64,000 nucleotides of DNA from Cellulosimicrobium protaetiae (GCF_009708005.2 NZ_CP052757.1:124001-188000); one strand, 5' to 3'; shown: positions 1 through 8,751, numbered from the stretch's first letter. The notes: a model not told the origin generated them from the sequence alone. Made by a program: numbers and translations.

Positions 1-19
1 CCCGCTCGGGCCGACCGGG

Positions 20-1123
20 TCAGGCGCGCGCCGGACGCGGCGCGAGGGCCGGAGCGGGCGCGCGCCGGCGTCGGCCCGACCAGATCACGAGGACGGCGAG
101 CGCCAGCACGCCCGCGAACGCGAGGACCGGTCCGGCGAAGAAGGGGCCGATCCGCTTGTCGGCGACGACGGCGACCGTCGGCGTGTAGGCGACGTCGGCC
201 GCGGCCGGCGAGAACGTGAAGTCGGAGACGATCTGCGTCCCCGGCTCGGTGAAGACCTGCTCGTGCGACGTGACGAAGCTGCCGGACGCGAGGAGCGCCG
301 CGAGCTCGTCGGACGACACCGACCCCGGGTCGACCCGGCCGGCGAACCGCACGGTCGGCTCCTGCGCCTCGGCGGTGGCGTCGACGCGGTCGACGCGGTG
401 GTCGGCGAGGACGTACGTGCGCGTGCTCTGCGTCTCGTCGGCGACGGCGGACATGCGCATCGGGTAGACGAGCGAGCCGCTCGGGAACGTCACCCGCAGG
501 GGCTGCAGCGTCCCGTCGAACGCGGTGGCCTCCTCGGGCGCGAGCCGGGCCGCGACGAAGGACCACCCCTCGGCGACGTACGGGGCGAGCGCGGTCTGGA
601 TCTCCTCGGGGAGCTGGAACCCCCGCTCCGTGAGCCAGGCGCCGAGGGCGGCGGGGTCGGTCGCGCCGAGGGTCGTGACGTCGAGCGGCCCGAGCCGGAC
701 CTCGTCGAGGACCGCGACGCCCGCCGGAGCGCCGGCGCCGTCGCTGCCGGCGGTGCCGAATCCCAGCTCGGGCCACCACCGGTGGTCCGTGGCGACGGCG
801 CGCGGCTGCGTGAGGTCGTCGAGCTCACGGAAGACCTGGGGGTCGGCGAGCGCGACCTCGGCCGGTGCCGGCGTGGGCAGGATCAGACCGACCTCCGGCG
901 CGTTCGACAGGGCGTCGAGCTCGATCAGCATCGTCTCGGTCGTCCCGTCCCACTGGAGCACCGCCGCCTCCTGCGAGACCGAGGTGTCGTAGGCGGGTCC
1001 GTCGACGAGCCCGCCGCACGCGCACGCGCCGGCGGGCGGCGCCGCGACCACGGCCCCGCCCGCCAGCGCGAGCGTGGCCGCTGCCGCGCGGACCGCCCGT
1101 CGTGCTCCGGTTCCCCCGCCCAT
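20..1123 (-). CDS. DUF2330 domain protein, secreted and membrane-anchored
   Basis: The 367-residue product begins with a basic, hydrophobic signal sequence ending near an A-G-A-C-A-C-G-G motif, which is typical of DUF2330 proteins just after the signal. A long extracytoplasmic region follows, containing the family-like stretch ending L-I-L-P-T-P-A-P. Near the C terminus there is one membrane helix (GPVLAFAGVLALAVLVIW) and a basic tail, so the protein should be anchored with its bulk outside the cell. The reading frame is open further upstream, but I chose the ATG at 1123 because the signal peptide starts immediately after it. No clear Shine-Dalgarno sequence precedes it. The molecular function of DUF2330 is unknown. 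Confidence 0.8.
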   Translation of the reverse strand: MGGGTGARRAVRAAAATLALAGGAVVAAPPAGACACGGLVDGPAYDTSVSQEAAVLQWDGTTETMLIELDALSNAPEVGLILPTPAPAEVALADPQVFRELDDLTQPRAVATDHRWWPELGFGTAGSDGAGAPAGVAVLDEVRLGPLDVTTLGATDPAALGAWLTERGFQLPEEIQTALAPYVAEGWSFVAARLAPEEATAFDGTLQPLRVTFPSGSLVYPMRMSAVADETQSTRTYVLADHRVDRVDATAEAQEPTVRFAGRVDPGSVSSDELAALLASGSFVTSHEQVFTEPGTQIVSDFTFSPAAADVAYTPTVAVVADKRIGPFFAGPVLAFAGVLALAVLVIWSGRRRRAPAPALAPRPARA

Positions 1124-1244
1124 GCTTGGGAGGTTAGGTGTGCGTCCCCTGCCTCGCGCGCCGAGGACCGAATCGTGATGGTGCTGTGACAGCACCGTGA
1201 TCCGGCCGCCCGACGAGCCTCCGTCGGCGCGGTGGCGGGCCACG

Positions 1245-1727
1245 TCAGGCGACGGCCGCGCTCACGCCGAGGTGGACGACGACGCCCAGCACGATCGCCC
1301 AGAGGGAGACCGCGATGACGCCCCAGACGAACACGCGGGACCGGGGCGCGCCGAACCCGACCATCGCGGCGGCGGTGACGTGGCTCGGCAGCAGGAGCGG
1401 CCCGAGGAGGCTCACGCCGGGCACGCCGTACCGGTCGAACACGCGCCGCATGCGCTGCCGCTTGGGGCTCTTCTCCGCGACGCGGTGTCGCGTGACACCG
1501 GACCTCGCGGCACCGATGAGCCAGATCACGACGGCGAGGGCGATCGCGTTGCCCACGATCCCGGCGAGGATCGCGACCACCGGGTTGACGCCGGCGACGA
1601 CGCCCAGGACCGCCGCACCCTCCGCCTCGACGTAGGGGACGGCGCCGGCGAGCAGCACCCCGACCCAGCGCAGCAGGGGCGGAAGACTCTGGGTGAGCTC
1701 CTGGAGCCCGGTGACGATGTCGGTCAT
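1245..1727 (-). CDS. Small multidrug export protein family membrane protein
   Basis: A 160-residue hydrophobic protein with about four membrane segments and the family-like V-P-Y-V-E-A-E-G-A motif close to the first helix. A basic loop around R-V-A-E-K-S-P-K-R-Q-R-M-R-R-V-F-D-R-Y-G is followed by a G-P-L-L-L-P-S-H-V-T segment, as in the Sm_multidrug_ex (Pfam PF06695) family. The start at 1727 is favoured over the longer frame because a GAGAGG-type ribosome site lies a few bases upstream. Transport substrates of this family are poorly known, so the name does not prove drug export. It is divergent from the csoR promoter region. Confidence 0.75.
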   Translation of the reverse strand: MTDIVTGLQELTQSLPPLLRWVGVLLAGAVPYVEAEGAAVLGVVAGVNPVVAILAGIVGNAIALAVVIWLIGAARSGVTRHRVAEKSPKRQRMRRVFDRYGVPGVSLLGPLLLPSHVTAAAMVGFGAPRSRVFVWGVIAVSLWAIVLGVVVHLGVSAAVA

Positions 1728-1890
1728 GGTGTGCCTCTCGTGTCGTGGTGCTCCTAGCCTCGCGGCGGACCTGCGGTCGGGGCAGTGCACCCCGTCACCG
1801 GGTCGGGTGGAGCCGTCACGGTGCGGGCGTGACAGGTGTCATGCCCCTGCCGTGGCGGGAGGCGACGTCGGCGGCCGGCTTGACCGGAAT

Positions 1891-1907
1891 ATACCCACTG
1901 GGGGTAT
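1891..1907 (+). promoter_or_regulatory. CsoR operator 1
   Basis: The sequence ATACCCACTGGGGGTAT is an inverted repeat (ATACCC-N5-GGGTAT) that fits the copper-sensing CsoR operator pattern of GC runs flanked by TA steps. It lies about 80 bp upstream of the csoR start codon. Confidence 0.8.
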
Positions 1908-1914
1908 GCTTGAG

Positions 1915-1931
1915 GTACCCTGGCGGGGTAT
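1915..1931 (+). promoter_or_regulatory. CsoR operator 2
   Basis: GTACCCTGGCGGGGTAT is a second, slightly weaker copy of the same inverted repeat (TACCC-N5-GGGTA). Its centre is 24 bp from that of operator 1. Two tandem sites before one csoR gene suggest tight, possibly cooperative repression of csoR-copZ-copA. Confidence 0.7.
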
Positions 1932-1987
1932 CGCGACGAGCGACCGCCGCGGTGGGCGCGACCCCGCGCCGGGACGAGGAGGACACC

Positions 1988-2317
1988 ATGACCGACACCA
2001 CCGAGGCGCCCGCCGTCGAGCACGAGCACGCGGGCCCGCACGGCTACGCGTCCGACAAGGACGCGTACCTCAAGCGGATGCGCCGCATCGAGGGCCAGGT
2101 GCGCGGCATCGCTCGCATGATCGACGAGGACGTCTACTGCATCGACATCCTCACGCAGGTCTCGGCCGTCACCAAGGCGCTGCAGGCCGTGAGCATCGGC
2201 CTCGTCGAGGACCACCTGGGCCACTGCGTCGTCGACGCGGCCCGCCAGTCCGAGGAGGAGGGCGCGGCCAAGGTCAAGGAGGCCGCCGACGCCATCGCCC
2301 GCCTCGTCCGCAGCTGA
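1988..2317 (+). CDS. csoR: CsoR, copper-sensing repressor
   Basis: The 109-residue all-helical protein carries the CsoR signature R-M-R-R-I-E-G-Q-V-R-G-I near the start. Its copper ligands are Cys51, His76 and Cys80, with the 25- and 4-residue spacings of the C-H-C triad in characterised CsoR. In this family, Cu(I) binding at the tetramer interface lowers DNA affinity and derepresses the operon. The ATG at 1988 follows an AGGAGG ribosome site by about six bases; the frame upstream contains the operators and is not coding. It is followed 24 bp later by the copZ-like gene and then copA, so it very likely controls its own operon through the two palindromes upstream. Confidence 0.93.
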   Translation: MTDTTEAPAVEHEHAGPHGYASDKDAYLKRMRRIEGQVRGIARMIDEDVYCIDILTQVSAVTKALQAVSIGLVEDHLGHCVVDAARQSEEEGAAKVKEAADAIARLVRS

Positions 2318-2341
2318 CCCACCCATCACCCGAGGAGCACC

Positions 2342-2716
2342 ATGAGCACCGTCACCACCCTGGGCGTCACCGGCATGACCTGCGGCAACTGCGTCGCGCA
2401 CGTCACCAAGGACCTCGAGGCCGTAGCCGGCGTCGAGAACGTGAGCGTCGAGCTGCGCGTCGGCGGCGCGTCCGAGGTCACCGTCTTCTCCGACGACCCC
2501 CTGGACGAGGCAGCGCTGCGCGAGGCCGTCGACGAGGCCGGCTACGAGGTCGCGTCGCTCGAGGTCCAGGAGGACGCGCTGGCAGCCCAGTACGCCGAGC
2601 AGGCGGCCGAGAAGCAGGAGGCGCACAACTGCGCCTGCGGCTGCGGCACCGCCCCGAGCGGCGACGCCACCCCCGCGACCAAGACCTACGACCTCCAGGT
2701 CCCGCCCGTCTCCTGA
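2342..2716 (+). CDS. copZ: CopZ-like heavy-metal-associated domain copper chaperone
   Basis: The first 70 residues form an HMA ferredoxin-like domain with the G-M-T-C-G-N-C metal site (Cys14 and Cys17). The protein is 124 residues, longer than the usual ~70-residue CopZ. The extra part is an acidic/alanine-rich helix followed by a second cysteine cluster C-A-C-G-C-G (Cys97, Cys99, Cys101), an unusual additional thiol site that could hold another Cu(I). The likely role is to carry cytosolic Cu(I) to the exporter CopA encoded downstream. A GAGGAG ribosome site precedes the ATG. The C-terminal cysteine tail is what sets it apart from standard CopZ. Confidence 0.85.
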   Translation: MSTVTTLGVTGMTCGNCVAHVTKDLEAVAGVENVSVELRVGGASEVTVFSDDPLDEAALREAVDEAGYEVASLEVQEDALAAQYAEQAAEKQEAHNCACGCGTAPSGDATPATKTYDLQVPPVS

Positions 2717-2724
2717 CCCGGTTC

Positions 2725-2778
2725 GCGACCTGTCAGCGGCTCGCCGCCGTCGAGCGCGAGCAGCCGCTGACAGGTCGC
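2725..2778. repeat. 54-bp palindromic element, family 2 (intergenic copy)
   Basis: Two perfect 17-bp arms (2725-2741 and 2762-2778, starting GCGACCTGTCAGC) flank a 20-bp loop between copZ and copA. The same outer arms and length recur inside the copA gene at 4681-4734. In this position it could act as an mRNA hairpin between the chaperone and pump genes. Confidence 0.75.
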
Positions 2779-2933
2779 ACCACCCCGCGGACCGCCCGCC
2801 GACCGTCGCCACCGCGACCCGGGCCCTCCGCGCCGCGCCCGCCCGCACCGACCGGGCGCCCCCGCCGCGACGTCCGCCACCCCGGACCGCCGCCGGTGAC
2901 CTCCACCCGAGCACCCGTCGAGGAGTCACCCTG

Positions 2934-5762
2934 ATGACCGCCCAGCCCACACCCGCACCGGCCCCGACCGCCCCGCCCGGCGGCGTCGTCGACGGTCGAC
3001 CGTTCGCCGAGGTCGACCTCGCGATCGAGGGCATGACCTGCGCGTCGTGCGTCGCGCGCGTCGAGAAGCGGCTCAACCGCGTCGACGGCGTCACCGCCAC
3101 CGTCAACCTCCCGCTCGAGAGCGCGCACGTCGTCCTCGCGTCCGACGTCGCCGACGCCGACCTCGTCGCCGCCGTCGAGAAGGCCGGCTACACCGCCCAC
3201 GTCACCACCCGCCGCACCCCGAACCACGGTTCTCCCTCGGCCGACCAGGGTTCTACCTCGGTCAACCACGGTTCTACCTCGGCAGACGGGGGCGAGACGG
3301 CCGCGGAGGCGGTGGGGGCGGCGTCGGATGCGGAGGGCGTAGAAGCCGCGCTCGAGACCCCCCGGCCGAACGACCACGGCGACGGCGCGGCCAGCCCGAG
3401 CACCGACGCCGCCCCCGCCGCCGGACCCGACCAGCGTTCTACCTCGCGCAACCAGAGTTCTCTCTCGCGCAACCGGGGTTCTCTCTCGCCGGACCGAGGT
3501 TCGACCTCGACGGACCGGGGGGCCGTGCTGCTGCAGCGCCTGCGCGTCGCGGCCGTCCTCACCGTGCCCGTCGTCGCGCTGTCGATGATCCCGGCGCTGC
3601 AGTTCGCGGGCTGGCAGTGGGTCGTCGCGGCGCTGGCGCTGCCGGTCGTGACGTGGGCGGCGTGGCCGTTCCACACGGCGGCGTTCCGGGCCGCGCGGCA
3701 CGGCGCGTCGACGATGGACACGCTCGTGTCGCTCGGGGTGGTCGCGGCGACGCTCTGGTCGCTGTGGGCCCTGCTGCTCGGCGGTGCGGGCGAGATCGGC
3801 ATGCAGATGCAGCCGACGTTGATCCCCTCGCGCGACCATATGGGCCCGCCCGAGCTCTACTTCGAGGTCGCCGCCGTCGTCACGACGTTCCTGCTGGCCG
3901 GCCGGTACGCGGAGCACCGGTCGAAGCGACGGGCCGGCGACGCGCTGCGCTCGCTCCTGGAGCTGGGCGCGAAGGACGCGGAACGTGTCGCGCTCCGGCC
4001 GGACGGCTCTCCCCTCACGGGGCCTGACGGCGCGCGGGTCACCGAGCGCGTGCCGGTCGCGGAGCTCGCCGTCGGGGACGTGTTCGTCGTGCGGCCGGGC
4101 GAGAAGGTCGCGACGGACGGCGTGGTGCTGGAGGGGTCGAGCGCGGTCGACACGTCGCTGCTCACGGGCGAGCCGGTGCCGGTGGACGTCGGCCCGGGCG
4201 ACGACGTGACGGGCGCGACGGTCAACGCGGCGGGTGCGCTGCTGGTCCGGGCGACGCGCGTGGGAGAGGAGACGACGCTCGCGCAGATCGGGCGGCTCGT
4301 CACGCAGGCGCAGACGGGCAAGGCGCCGGTGCAGCGACTCGCGGACCGCATCTCGGCCGTGTTCGTGCCGATCGTGCTGGTGCTCGCGGTCGCGACGCTC
4401 GTCGGCTGGCTGCTCGCCGGCGCAGGCACGCAGTTCGCGTTCACGGCCGCCGTCGCGGTGCTCATCATCGCGTGCCCGTGCGCCCTGGGCCTGGCCACGC
4501 CGACGGCCCTGCTGGTCGGCACGGGGCGCGGCGCGCAGCTCGGCGTCCTCATCAAGGGGCCGGAGATCCTCGAGTCGACGCGGCGCGTGGACACGGTCGT
4601 GCTCGACAAGACCGGCACCGTCACCCAGGGCGCGATGGCGGTCGAGGCGGTCGTGACGCCGTCGGGCCGCGTGCCGCTCGACGACCTGTCGGCAGATGGT
4701 CGCGCCCCGGCGCGACGCGGTGCTGACAGGTCGGGCCAGGAGGTCGAGGACGCGCGCGACGCTCTGCGGCACGCGGGCGCGGTCGAGGCGCTGAGCGAGC
4801 ACCCGATCGCACGCGCGATCACCGCGGCAGCGCGCGAGCTGGCGACGCCGAGGACCGCCTCGGCGCCGTCCGGCTCCGACACGGGGGACGCGGCGAGCAC
4901 GGTGCCGCCCCGGACCGTCGGCGCCGGGACAGGCGTGGGAGCCGACGGCGTCGCGATCGGCTCGCTGCAGACGTTCGACTTCCGCAGCGCGCCGGGCGGC
5001 GGGGTCGAGGCCGTCGTCCGCACGGCGCACTCCGGCCTCTCGCTGGCCGACGGCGGCGGGCTCACCGCGCGGCGCGTGCTCGTCGGGCAGCCGTCGTGGC
5101 TCGCCCGCGAGGGCGTCGCGAGCGACCCCGCGCTCGACGAGGCGTTCGGCGCCGCCGAGGCGACGGGGGCGAGCGCCGTCGTGGTCGCGTGGGACGGCCG
5201 GGCCCGCGGGGTGCTCGTGCTGCGCGACCCGGTGAAGCCCACCTCGGCCGAGGCGGTGCAGGAGCTCAAGGACCTGGGCCTGCGGCCGTACCTGCTCACG
5301 GGCGACGGCGAGGGCGCGGCCCGCGAGGCCGCACGCGCCGTCGGGATCGCGGAGGCGGACGTCGTCGCGCGCGTGCTCCCCGACCAGAAGGTCGACGTCG
5401 TCGCGCGGCTCCAGCGCGAGGGCCGCGTCGTCGCGATGGTCGGGGACGGCGTGAACGACGCCGCCGCGCTCGCGACGGCGGACCTCGGGCTCGCGATGGG
5501 TACGGGGACGGACGTCGCGATCGAGGCGAGCGACCTCACTCTCGTGCGGGGCGACCTGCGCAGCGCGGCGACGGCGATCCGGCTCTCGCGCCGGACGCTG
5601 CGGATCGTCAAGCAGAACCTGTTCTGGGCGTTCGCGTACAACGTCGCGGCGATCCCGCTCGCGGCGGCGGGCCTGCTCAACCCGATGATCGCCGGTGCGG
5701 CGATGGCCGCGAGCTCGGTCCTCGTCGTCGGCAACTCGCTGCGCCTGCGCCGCGCCGCCTAA
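2934..5762 (+). CDS. copA: CopA, Cu(I)-exporting P1B-type ATPase
   Basis: A 942-residue pump that uses ATP to export Cu(I). Order: HMA domain with G-M-T-C-A-S-C (Cys36, Cys39); a long low-complexity linker (residues about 97-200); paired membrane helices; actuator loop with L-L-T-G-E-P-V-P; the channel C-P-C at 514-516; phosphorylation loop D-K-T-G-T with Asp558; [13 protein letters not shown] near 838; and C-terminal helices with N-x(6)-Y-N and M-A-A-S-S. These are CopA-type signatures. The ATG follows a GAGGAG site. Two parts are unusual: the linker holds seven copies of a 7-residue repeat encoded by 21-bp DNA units, and the nucleotide-binding domain carries an in-frame palindromic insertion at about residue 583. 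It is the third gene of the csoR operon. Confidence 0.95.
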   Translation: MTAQPTPAPAPTAPPGGVVDGRPFAEVDLAIEGMTCASCVARVEKRLNRVDGVTATVNLPLESAHVVLASDVADADLVAAVEKAGYTAHVTTRRTPNHGSPSADQGSTSVNHGSTSADGGETAAEAVGAASDAEGVEAALETPRPNDHGDGAASPSTDAAPAAGPDQRSTSRNQSSLSRNRGSLSPDRGSTSTDRGAVLLQRLRVAAVLTVPVVALSMIPALQFAGWQWVVAALALPVVTWAAWPFHTAAFRAARHGASTMDTLVSLGVVAATLWSLWALLLGGAGEIGMQMQPTLIPSRDHMGPPELYFEVAAVVTTFLLAGRYAEHRSKRRAGDALRSLLELGAKDAERVALRPDGSPLTGPDGARVTERVPVAELAVGDVFVVRPGEKVATDGVVLEGSSAVDTSLLTGEPVPVDVGPGDDVTGATVNAAGALLVRATRVGEETTLAQIGRLVTQAQTGKAPVQRLADRISAVFVPIVLVLAVATLVGWLLAGAGTQFAFTAAVAVLIIACPCALGLATPTALLVGTGRGAQLGVLIKGPEILESTRRVDTVVLDKTGTVTQGAMAVEAVVTPSGRVPLDDLSADGRAPARRGADRSGQEVEDARDALRHAGAVEALSEHPIARAITAAARELATPRTASAPSGSDTGDAASTVPPRTVGAGTGVGADGVAIGSLQTFDFRSAPGGGVEAVVRTAHSGLSLADGGGLTARRVLVGQPSWLAREGVASDPALDEAFGAAEATGASAVVVAWDGRARGVLVLRDPVKPTSAEAVQELKDLGLRPYLLTGDGEGAAREAARAVGIAEADVVARVLPDQKVDVVARLQREGRVVAMVGDGVNDAAALATADLGLAMGTGTDVAIEASDLTLVRGDLRSAATAIRLSRRTLRIVKQNLFWAFAYNVAAIPLAAAGLLNPMIAGAAMAASSVLVVGNSLRLRRAA
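3222..3512 (+). repeat. Two blocks of 21-bp tandem repeats inside copA
   Basis: Block 1 (3222-3284) has three 21-bp units and block 2 (3429-3512) has four, each built on GACCANGGTTCTACCTCG. They encode the heptads N-H-G-S-T-S-A / D-Q-G-S-T-S-V and variants between the HMA domain and the first membrane helix. The 144-bp spacer includes a degenerate inverted copy near 3340. The period keeps the reading frame. Confidence 0.8.
4681..4734. repeat. 54-bp palindromic element, family 2 (inside copA)
   Basis: Arms CGACCTGTCGGCA (4682-4694) and TGCTGACAGGTCG (4721-4733) pair with one mismatch. The length matches the intergenic copy at 2725-2778. It adds a short polar segment ([18 protein letters not shown]) to the ATPase N-domain without a stop or frameshift. 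Confidence 0.7.
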
Positions 5763-5803
5763 CCCCCGCCCCCTGCCCCCTGGCCGCCCACCGACCCCCA
5801 CCC

Positions 5804-5868
5804 GGCGCCGAGCACGACATGAGGGTCGATATCCCGGGGATATCGACCCTCATGTCGTGCTCGGCGCC
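5804..5868. repeat. Palindromic element family 1, copy 1 (perfect 32-bp arms)
   Basis: Perfect 32-bp arms around a single central base, between the convergent ends of copA and the ABC permease gene. The family core, from CGAGCACGAC to GTCGTGCTCG, spans 5809-5863 (55 bp). It may also terminate both converging transcripts. Confidence 0.85.
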
Positions 5869-5897
5869 TGGCGGGGGGCGCGGGGGGGCGGGATGGG

Positions 5898-6695
5898 TCA
5901 GCGGAAGCGGCGGCCCTCGTCGCGGCGGTAGGCGCCGACCGCCAGGGCGGCGAACAGCGCCGTCCAGCCGAGGAGGACGAACCATGCGCCCGCGTAGGCG
6001 GGCTCGCCCGTGAGCGCCTGGACGAGCAGGTCACGGCCGGCGCGCGTCGGCGTGGCCATCGAGATCGCGTCCAGCCACGGCGGGAAGAGGAACGGCGGGA
6101 GGAACAGGCCGCCGGCGAACGCGAGCGGGAAGAGGATCACCTGCACGACCGGCAGCGCGGCCTTCGCGGACAGCGAGTACCCGATCGCCATGCCGAGCAG
6201 CACGAACGGCACGGACACGAGCAGGACCGTCCCGACGCCCGCGAGGAGCTGGCTCCACGTCACCGTCGCCGACGTGAACAGCCAGCCGATGAGGATGAGC
6301 GGCACGAGGCCGAACAGCGAGAAGATGCCGCCGTTGAGCACGCGCGCCGCCATGCGCGGCGTCGGGCCCGCGGGGAGCGAGCGGACGAACGGGTCGAACG
6401 GGAGCTGCCGGTCCTCCGCGACGCCGAGCCCGTACGTGAACAGGCTCGCGGAGCAGATCGCGAAGAGTCCGAGCGACGCGACAGCCATCGTCGCGTACAC
6501 GGGGTTGCCCGCGGTCGCCTCCTGCGGCACGACGAAGAAGAACATCGCGAGCGCGGGGAACAGCAGGTTGCCCAGCACCGCGATCGGTACGCGCACCGTC
6601 TCGAGGAACTGGTACTTGAGGTGCAGCCAGGTGAGGTGCAGGGGGCCGGGCAGCGCCGCGGCGGGCGCGGCGCCCCGGGTGGTCGTGGTGGTCAT
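5898..6695 (-). CDS. ABC-2 type exporter permease
   Basis: A 265-residue membrane protein with about six helices in the ABC-2 arrangement: a cytosolic N terminus, a long loop around R-Q-L-P-F-D-P-F-V-R-S-L-P-A-G-P-T-P-R, and a G-G-L-F-L-P-P-F-L-F-P-P-W-L segment before the last helices, as in ABC-2 permeases. It is the last gene of a four-gene operon and overlaps the ATPase gene by ATGA, so the two proteins should be made together and form the exporter. Substrate is unknown; relatives export drugs, lipids or peptides. The ATG at 6695 is fixed by that overlap. Confidence 0.85.
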   Translation of the reverse strand: MTTTTTRGAAPAAALPGPLHLTWLHLKYQFLETVRVPIAVLGNLLFPALAMFFFVVPQEATAGNPVYATMAVASLGLFAICSASLFTYGLGVAEDRQLPFDPFVRSLPAGPTPRMAARVLNGGIFSLFGLVPLILIGWLFTSATVTWSQLLAGVGTVLLVSVPFVLLGMAIGYSLSAKAALPVVQVILFPLAFAGGLFLPPFLFPPWLDAISMATPTRAGRDLLVQALTGEPAYAGAWFVLLGWTALFAALAVGAYRRDEGRRFR

Positions 6696-7675
6696 CGTGA
6701 CCGTGCCTCCGTCGTCGGGGCCGCGTCGCGCGCGACCATCTGCTCGAACGCCTCCTCGAGGCTCGCGCCCCGGATCTCGAGGTCGTGGAAGTCGACGCCC
6801 GAGGTGACGAGCTCCCGGACGAGCGCGTCGGCGTCGGGCGTGTACAGCTCCTGGCGGCCGTCGCCGAGACGGTCGGACCGCACGACGCCGGGCCGGTCGG
6901 CGAGGTCGGCCGTCGACCCGACGACGACGCGGCGCAGCGACACGCGGCGCAGGATCGCGTCGAGCGAGTCGTCGGCCTTGACCACGCCCTGGTCGATGAC
7001 GACGACCCGCTGCGCGAGCGCCTGCACCTCCTCCAGGTAGTGGCTGGTCAGGAGGACCGTGCCGCCGTCCGCGTGGTACGCGCGGATCGCGTCCCACAGG
7101 GCCTGGCGGGCGCTCACGTCGAGGCCGGTCGTCGGCTCGTCGAGCAGGACGACGCGCGGGCGGCCCACGAGGGACAGCGCCACGGCGAGGCGCCGCTTCT
7201 GCCCGCCGGACATCGCGCCGGTCTGGCGACCCGCAAGCTCGGTGAGGCCGAACTGCTCCAGCAGCTCCGCCGTCGGGACGGGGTCCGGGTAGTGGCCGCC
7301 GACGAAGTCGACGACCTCCCGCACCTTGAGCGTCGCCGGCAGCCCGGTCTCCTGGGGGGTGATGCCGAGCGACACCCGGCTGCGCGCGTCGCGCGGGTCG
7401 CCCCCGAACAGGCGGACCGTCCCGGCGTCGGGCTTGCGCTGACCGCTGATCAGGGAGAGCAGCGTCGACTTCCCGGCCCCGTTCGGGCCGAGCAGGCCGA
7501 CGAGCTCGCCCGCCCCCACTGTCAGGGACACGTCGTCGAGCGCGACGACCTCGCCGAAGCGGCGGGTCACGTGGTCGGCGACGACGACCGGTCGGGCGGG
7601 GTCGGTGCCCGACGGCGCGGGGTCGGGCCGGGTGGCCCGGGAGACCCCGGTGCGGGGTGCGTGGTCGGTGCTCAT
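6692..7675 (-). CDS. ABC exporter ATP-binding protein
   Basis: A 327-residue nucleotide-binding subunit with Walker A G-P-N-G-A-G-K-S (63-70), Q-loop around I-T-P-Q-E-T-G, signature M-S-G-G-Q-K-R-R, Walker B V-V-L-L-D-E-P and switch His in L-L-T-S-H-Y. After the ATPase domain, about 80 residues continue with the R-R-V-S/E-L-Y type fold common in drug-resistance (DrrA/CcmA-like) ABC-2 ATPases. It starts at an ATGA overlap with the upstream regulator gene and ends in an ATGA overlap with its permease, so it is the energy subunit of that exporter. Confidence 0.9.
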   Translation of the reverse strand: MSTDHAPRTGVSRATRPDPAPSGTDPARPVVVADHVTRRFGEVVALDDVSLTVGAGELVGLLGPNGAGKSTLLSLISGQRKPDAGTVRLFGGDPRDARSRVSLGITPQETGLPATLKVREVVDFVGGHYPDPVPTAELLEQFGLTELAGRQTGAMSGGQKRRLAVALSLVGRPRVVLLDEPTTGLDVSARQALWDAIRAYHADGGTVLLTSHYLEEVQALAQRVVVIDQGVVKADDSLDAILRRVSLRRVVVGSTADLADRPGVVRSDRLGDGRQELYTPDADALVRELVTSGVDFHDLEIRGASLEEAFEQMVARDAAPTTEARSR

Positions 7676-7977
7676 CCTGCGGCTCCCTTCAGGAGGCTGT
7701 TCAGGGCGGTCGTGTAGTCCTCGAACGCTCCGCGACCGCGGGCGGTGAGGGTGAGATAGGTGGCCGGCGTGCGGCCCTCGTGAGTCTTGGTGACGGTCAC
7801 GTAGCCGGCGTCCTCGAGCTTGCGCAGGTGGGTCGAGAGGTTCCCGGCGGTCATGTCGAGGAGCTTCTGCAGCTTGGGGAAGGACAGCTCGTCCCCGGTG
7901 GGGAGGGTGGCGAGCGTCGCGACCACGCGCAGTCGTGCGGGTGCGTGGATGACGGGGTCGAGCTCGGTCTCAGGCAT
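7672..7977 (-). CDS. Winged-helix transcriptional regulator (HTH_34 type)
   Basis: This 101-residue protein is a single winged-helix domain: P-A-R-L-R-V-V-A-T-L-A near the start, then a recognition helix in T-A-G-N-L-S-T-H-L-R-K-L-E-D-A-G-Y-V and the wing T-K-T-H-E-G-R-T-P-A-T-Y-L-T-L-T. Such ArsR/MarR-like one-domain regulators are often encoded with ABC-2 exporters. It overlaps the upstream membrane protein gene by 8 bp and the ATPase by ATGA, so it is expressed with the genes it probably controls. A candidate operator is the palindrome at 8752-8764. Its ligand cannot be told from sequence. Confidence 0.85.
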   Translation of the reverse strand: MPETELDPVIHAPARLRVVATLATLPTGDELSFPKLQKLLDMTAGNLSTHLRKLEDAGYVTVTKTHEGRTPATYLTLTARGRGAFEDYTTALNSLLKGAAG

Positions 7978-8722
7978 CGGCGGCCCTCTCCCCCACCGCC
8001 GGAGCGGTCACGCCCCCGGCGGCGAGGCGCCGCCGTCGGACCTTGAGGACGTGCTCGACCACGGCCATGGTGAGGAAGCCACCGCCGCCGAGCGCGCCCA
8101 TGACGAGGTAGGTGAGCGGGAGACCGGCGATCGTCGCGACCCCGGCCACGAGCAGGATCCAGACGCCGACGACGTAGAGCCGGTTCTCGCAGAACGCGAC
8201 ACCGCCACCGAGGTACAGCAGGCCGACGACGACGCACGCCAGCGCGTTGCTCGCGAGCGCGATGACCTCCTCCGACGCCCCGGCGCGCGCGAGGCCGCCG
8301 AGGATGAAGCCGTAGGAGACGAACCCGAGGGTCCACGACCAGCCGTACAGCGTGCCCTGCCGGGCGCTGACCCCGCGGGTGCCGACCGTCCGCGTCACGG
8401 TGTGGACGATCGTGAAGGCGATGGCCGCGGCGATCAGGCTGAAGAAGACCCAGAACGCCCACGGCTCGGGCTGTGCGCCCGCCATGCTCCCGGTACCGGC
8501 GCTGCCGTGCACGGCGCTCGTCCACAGGCACAGGTAGCCGACGAGCCAGGCGATGCCCCACGCGAGGAAGAGCAGCCGGGCGTCGGGCTCGGTCGCGTCC
8601 CGCGCGCGGTCCTGCTGCTCGCGGATGAGGCGGAGCGTCTCGGCGACGTCGAGCGCGGGCTCGTCGGGACCGTCCTGCTCGGCTGTCCCGTCACGGGAGC
8701 CGTCGCCGTGGTCCGTGGTCAT
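7970..8722 (-). CDS. Six-helix membrane protein of the ABC exporter operon
   Basis: A 250-residue protein whose first 50 residues are polar and acidic (with a D-V-A-E-T-L-R-L-I-R-E-Q-Q-D-R-A helix), followed by six hydrophobic helices and a basic tail. I do not recognise a named family; similar proteins sit beside winged-helix regulators and ABC-2 exporters in actinobacteria. The ATG at 8722 follows an AGAAGGGGAC ribosome site. It is the first gene of the operon and overlaps the regulator by 8 bp. It could be a membrane sensor or an accessory transport subunit, which is inference from context only. Confidence 0.65.
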   Translation of the reverse strand: MTTDHGDGSRDGTAEQDGPDEPALDVAETLRLIREQQDRARDATEPDARLLFLAWGIAWLVGYLCLWTSAVHGSAGTGSMAGAQPEPWAFWVFFSLIAAAIAFTIVHTVTRTVGTRGVSARQGTLYGWSWTLGFVSYGFILGGLARAGASEEVIALASNALACVVVGLLYLGGGVAFCENRLYVVGVWILLVAGVATIAGLPLTYLVMGALGGGGFLTMAVVEHVLKVRRRRLAAGGVTAPAVGERAADA

Positions 8723-8751
8723 GATGTCCCCTTCTGGATTCTGGAAACTAC

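Noticed and set aside
3222-3512. CRISPR array
   Set aside because: The 21-bp units are contiguous coding repeats without unique spacers, and no cas gene is present.
2733-5801. 1022-codon open frame antisense to copA
   Set aside because: High GC leaves few stops. The translation is Arg/Asp/His-rich low complexity with no motif, and copA on the other strand is certain.
5804-5868. Terminal inverted repeats of a small transposon (MITE)
   Set aside because: No target-site duplication is visible and no transposase is in the window. A non-autonomous origin remains possible, so it is reported as a palindromic element only.
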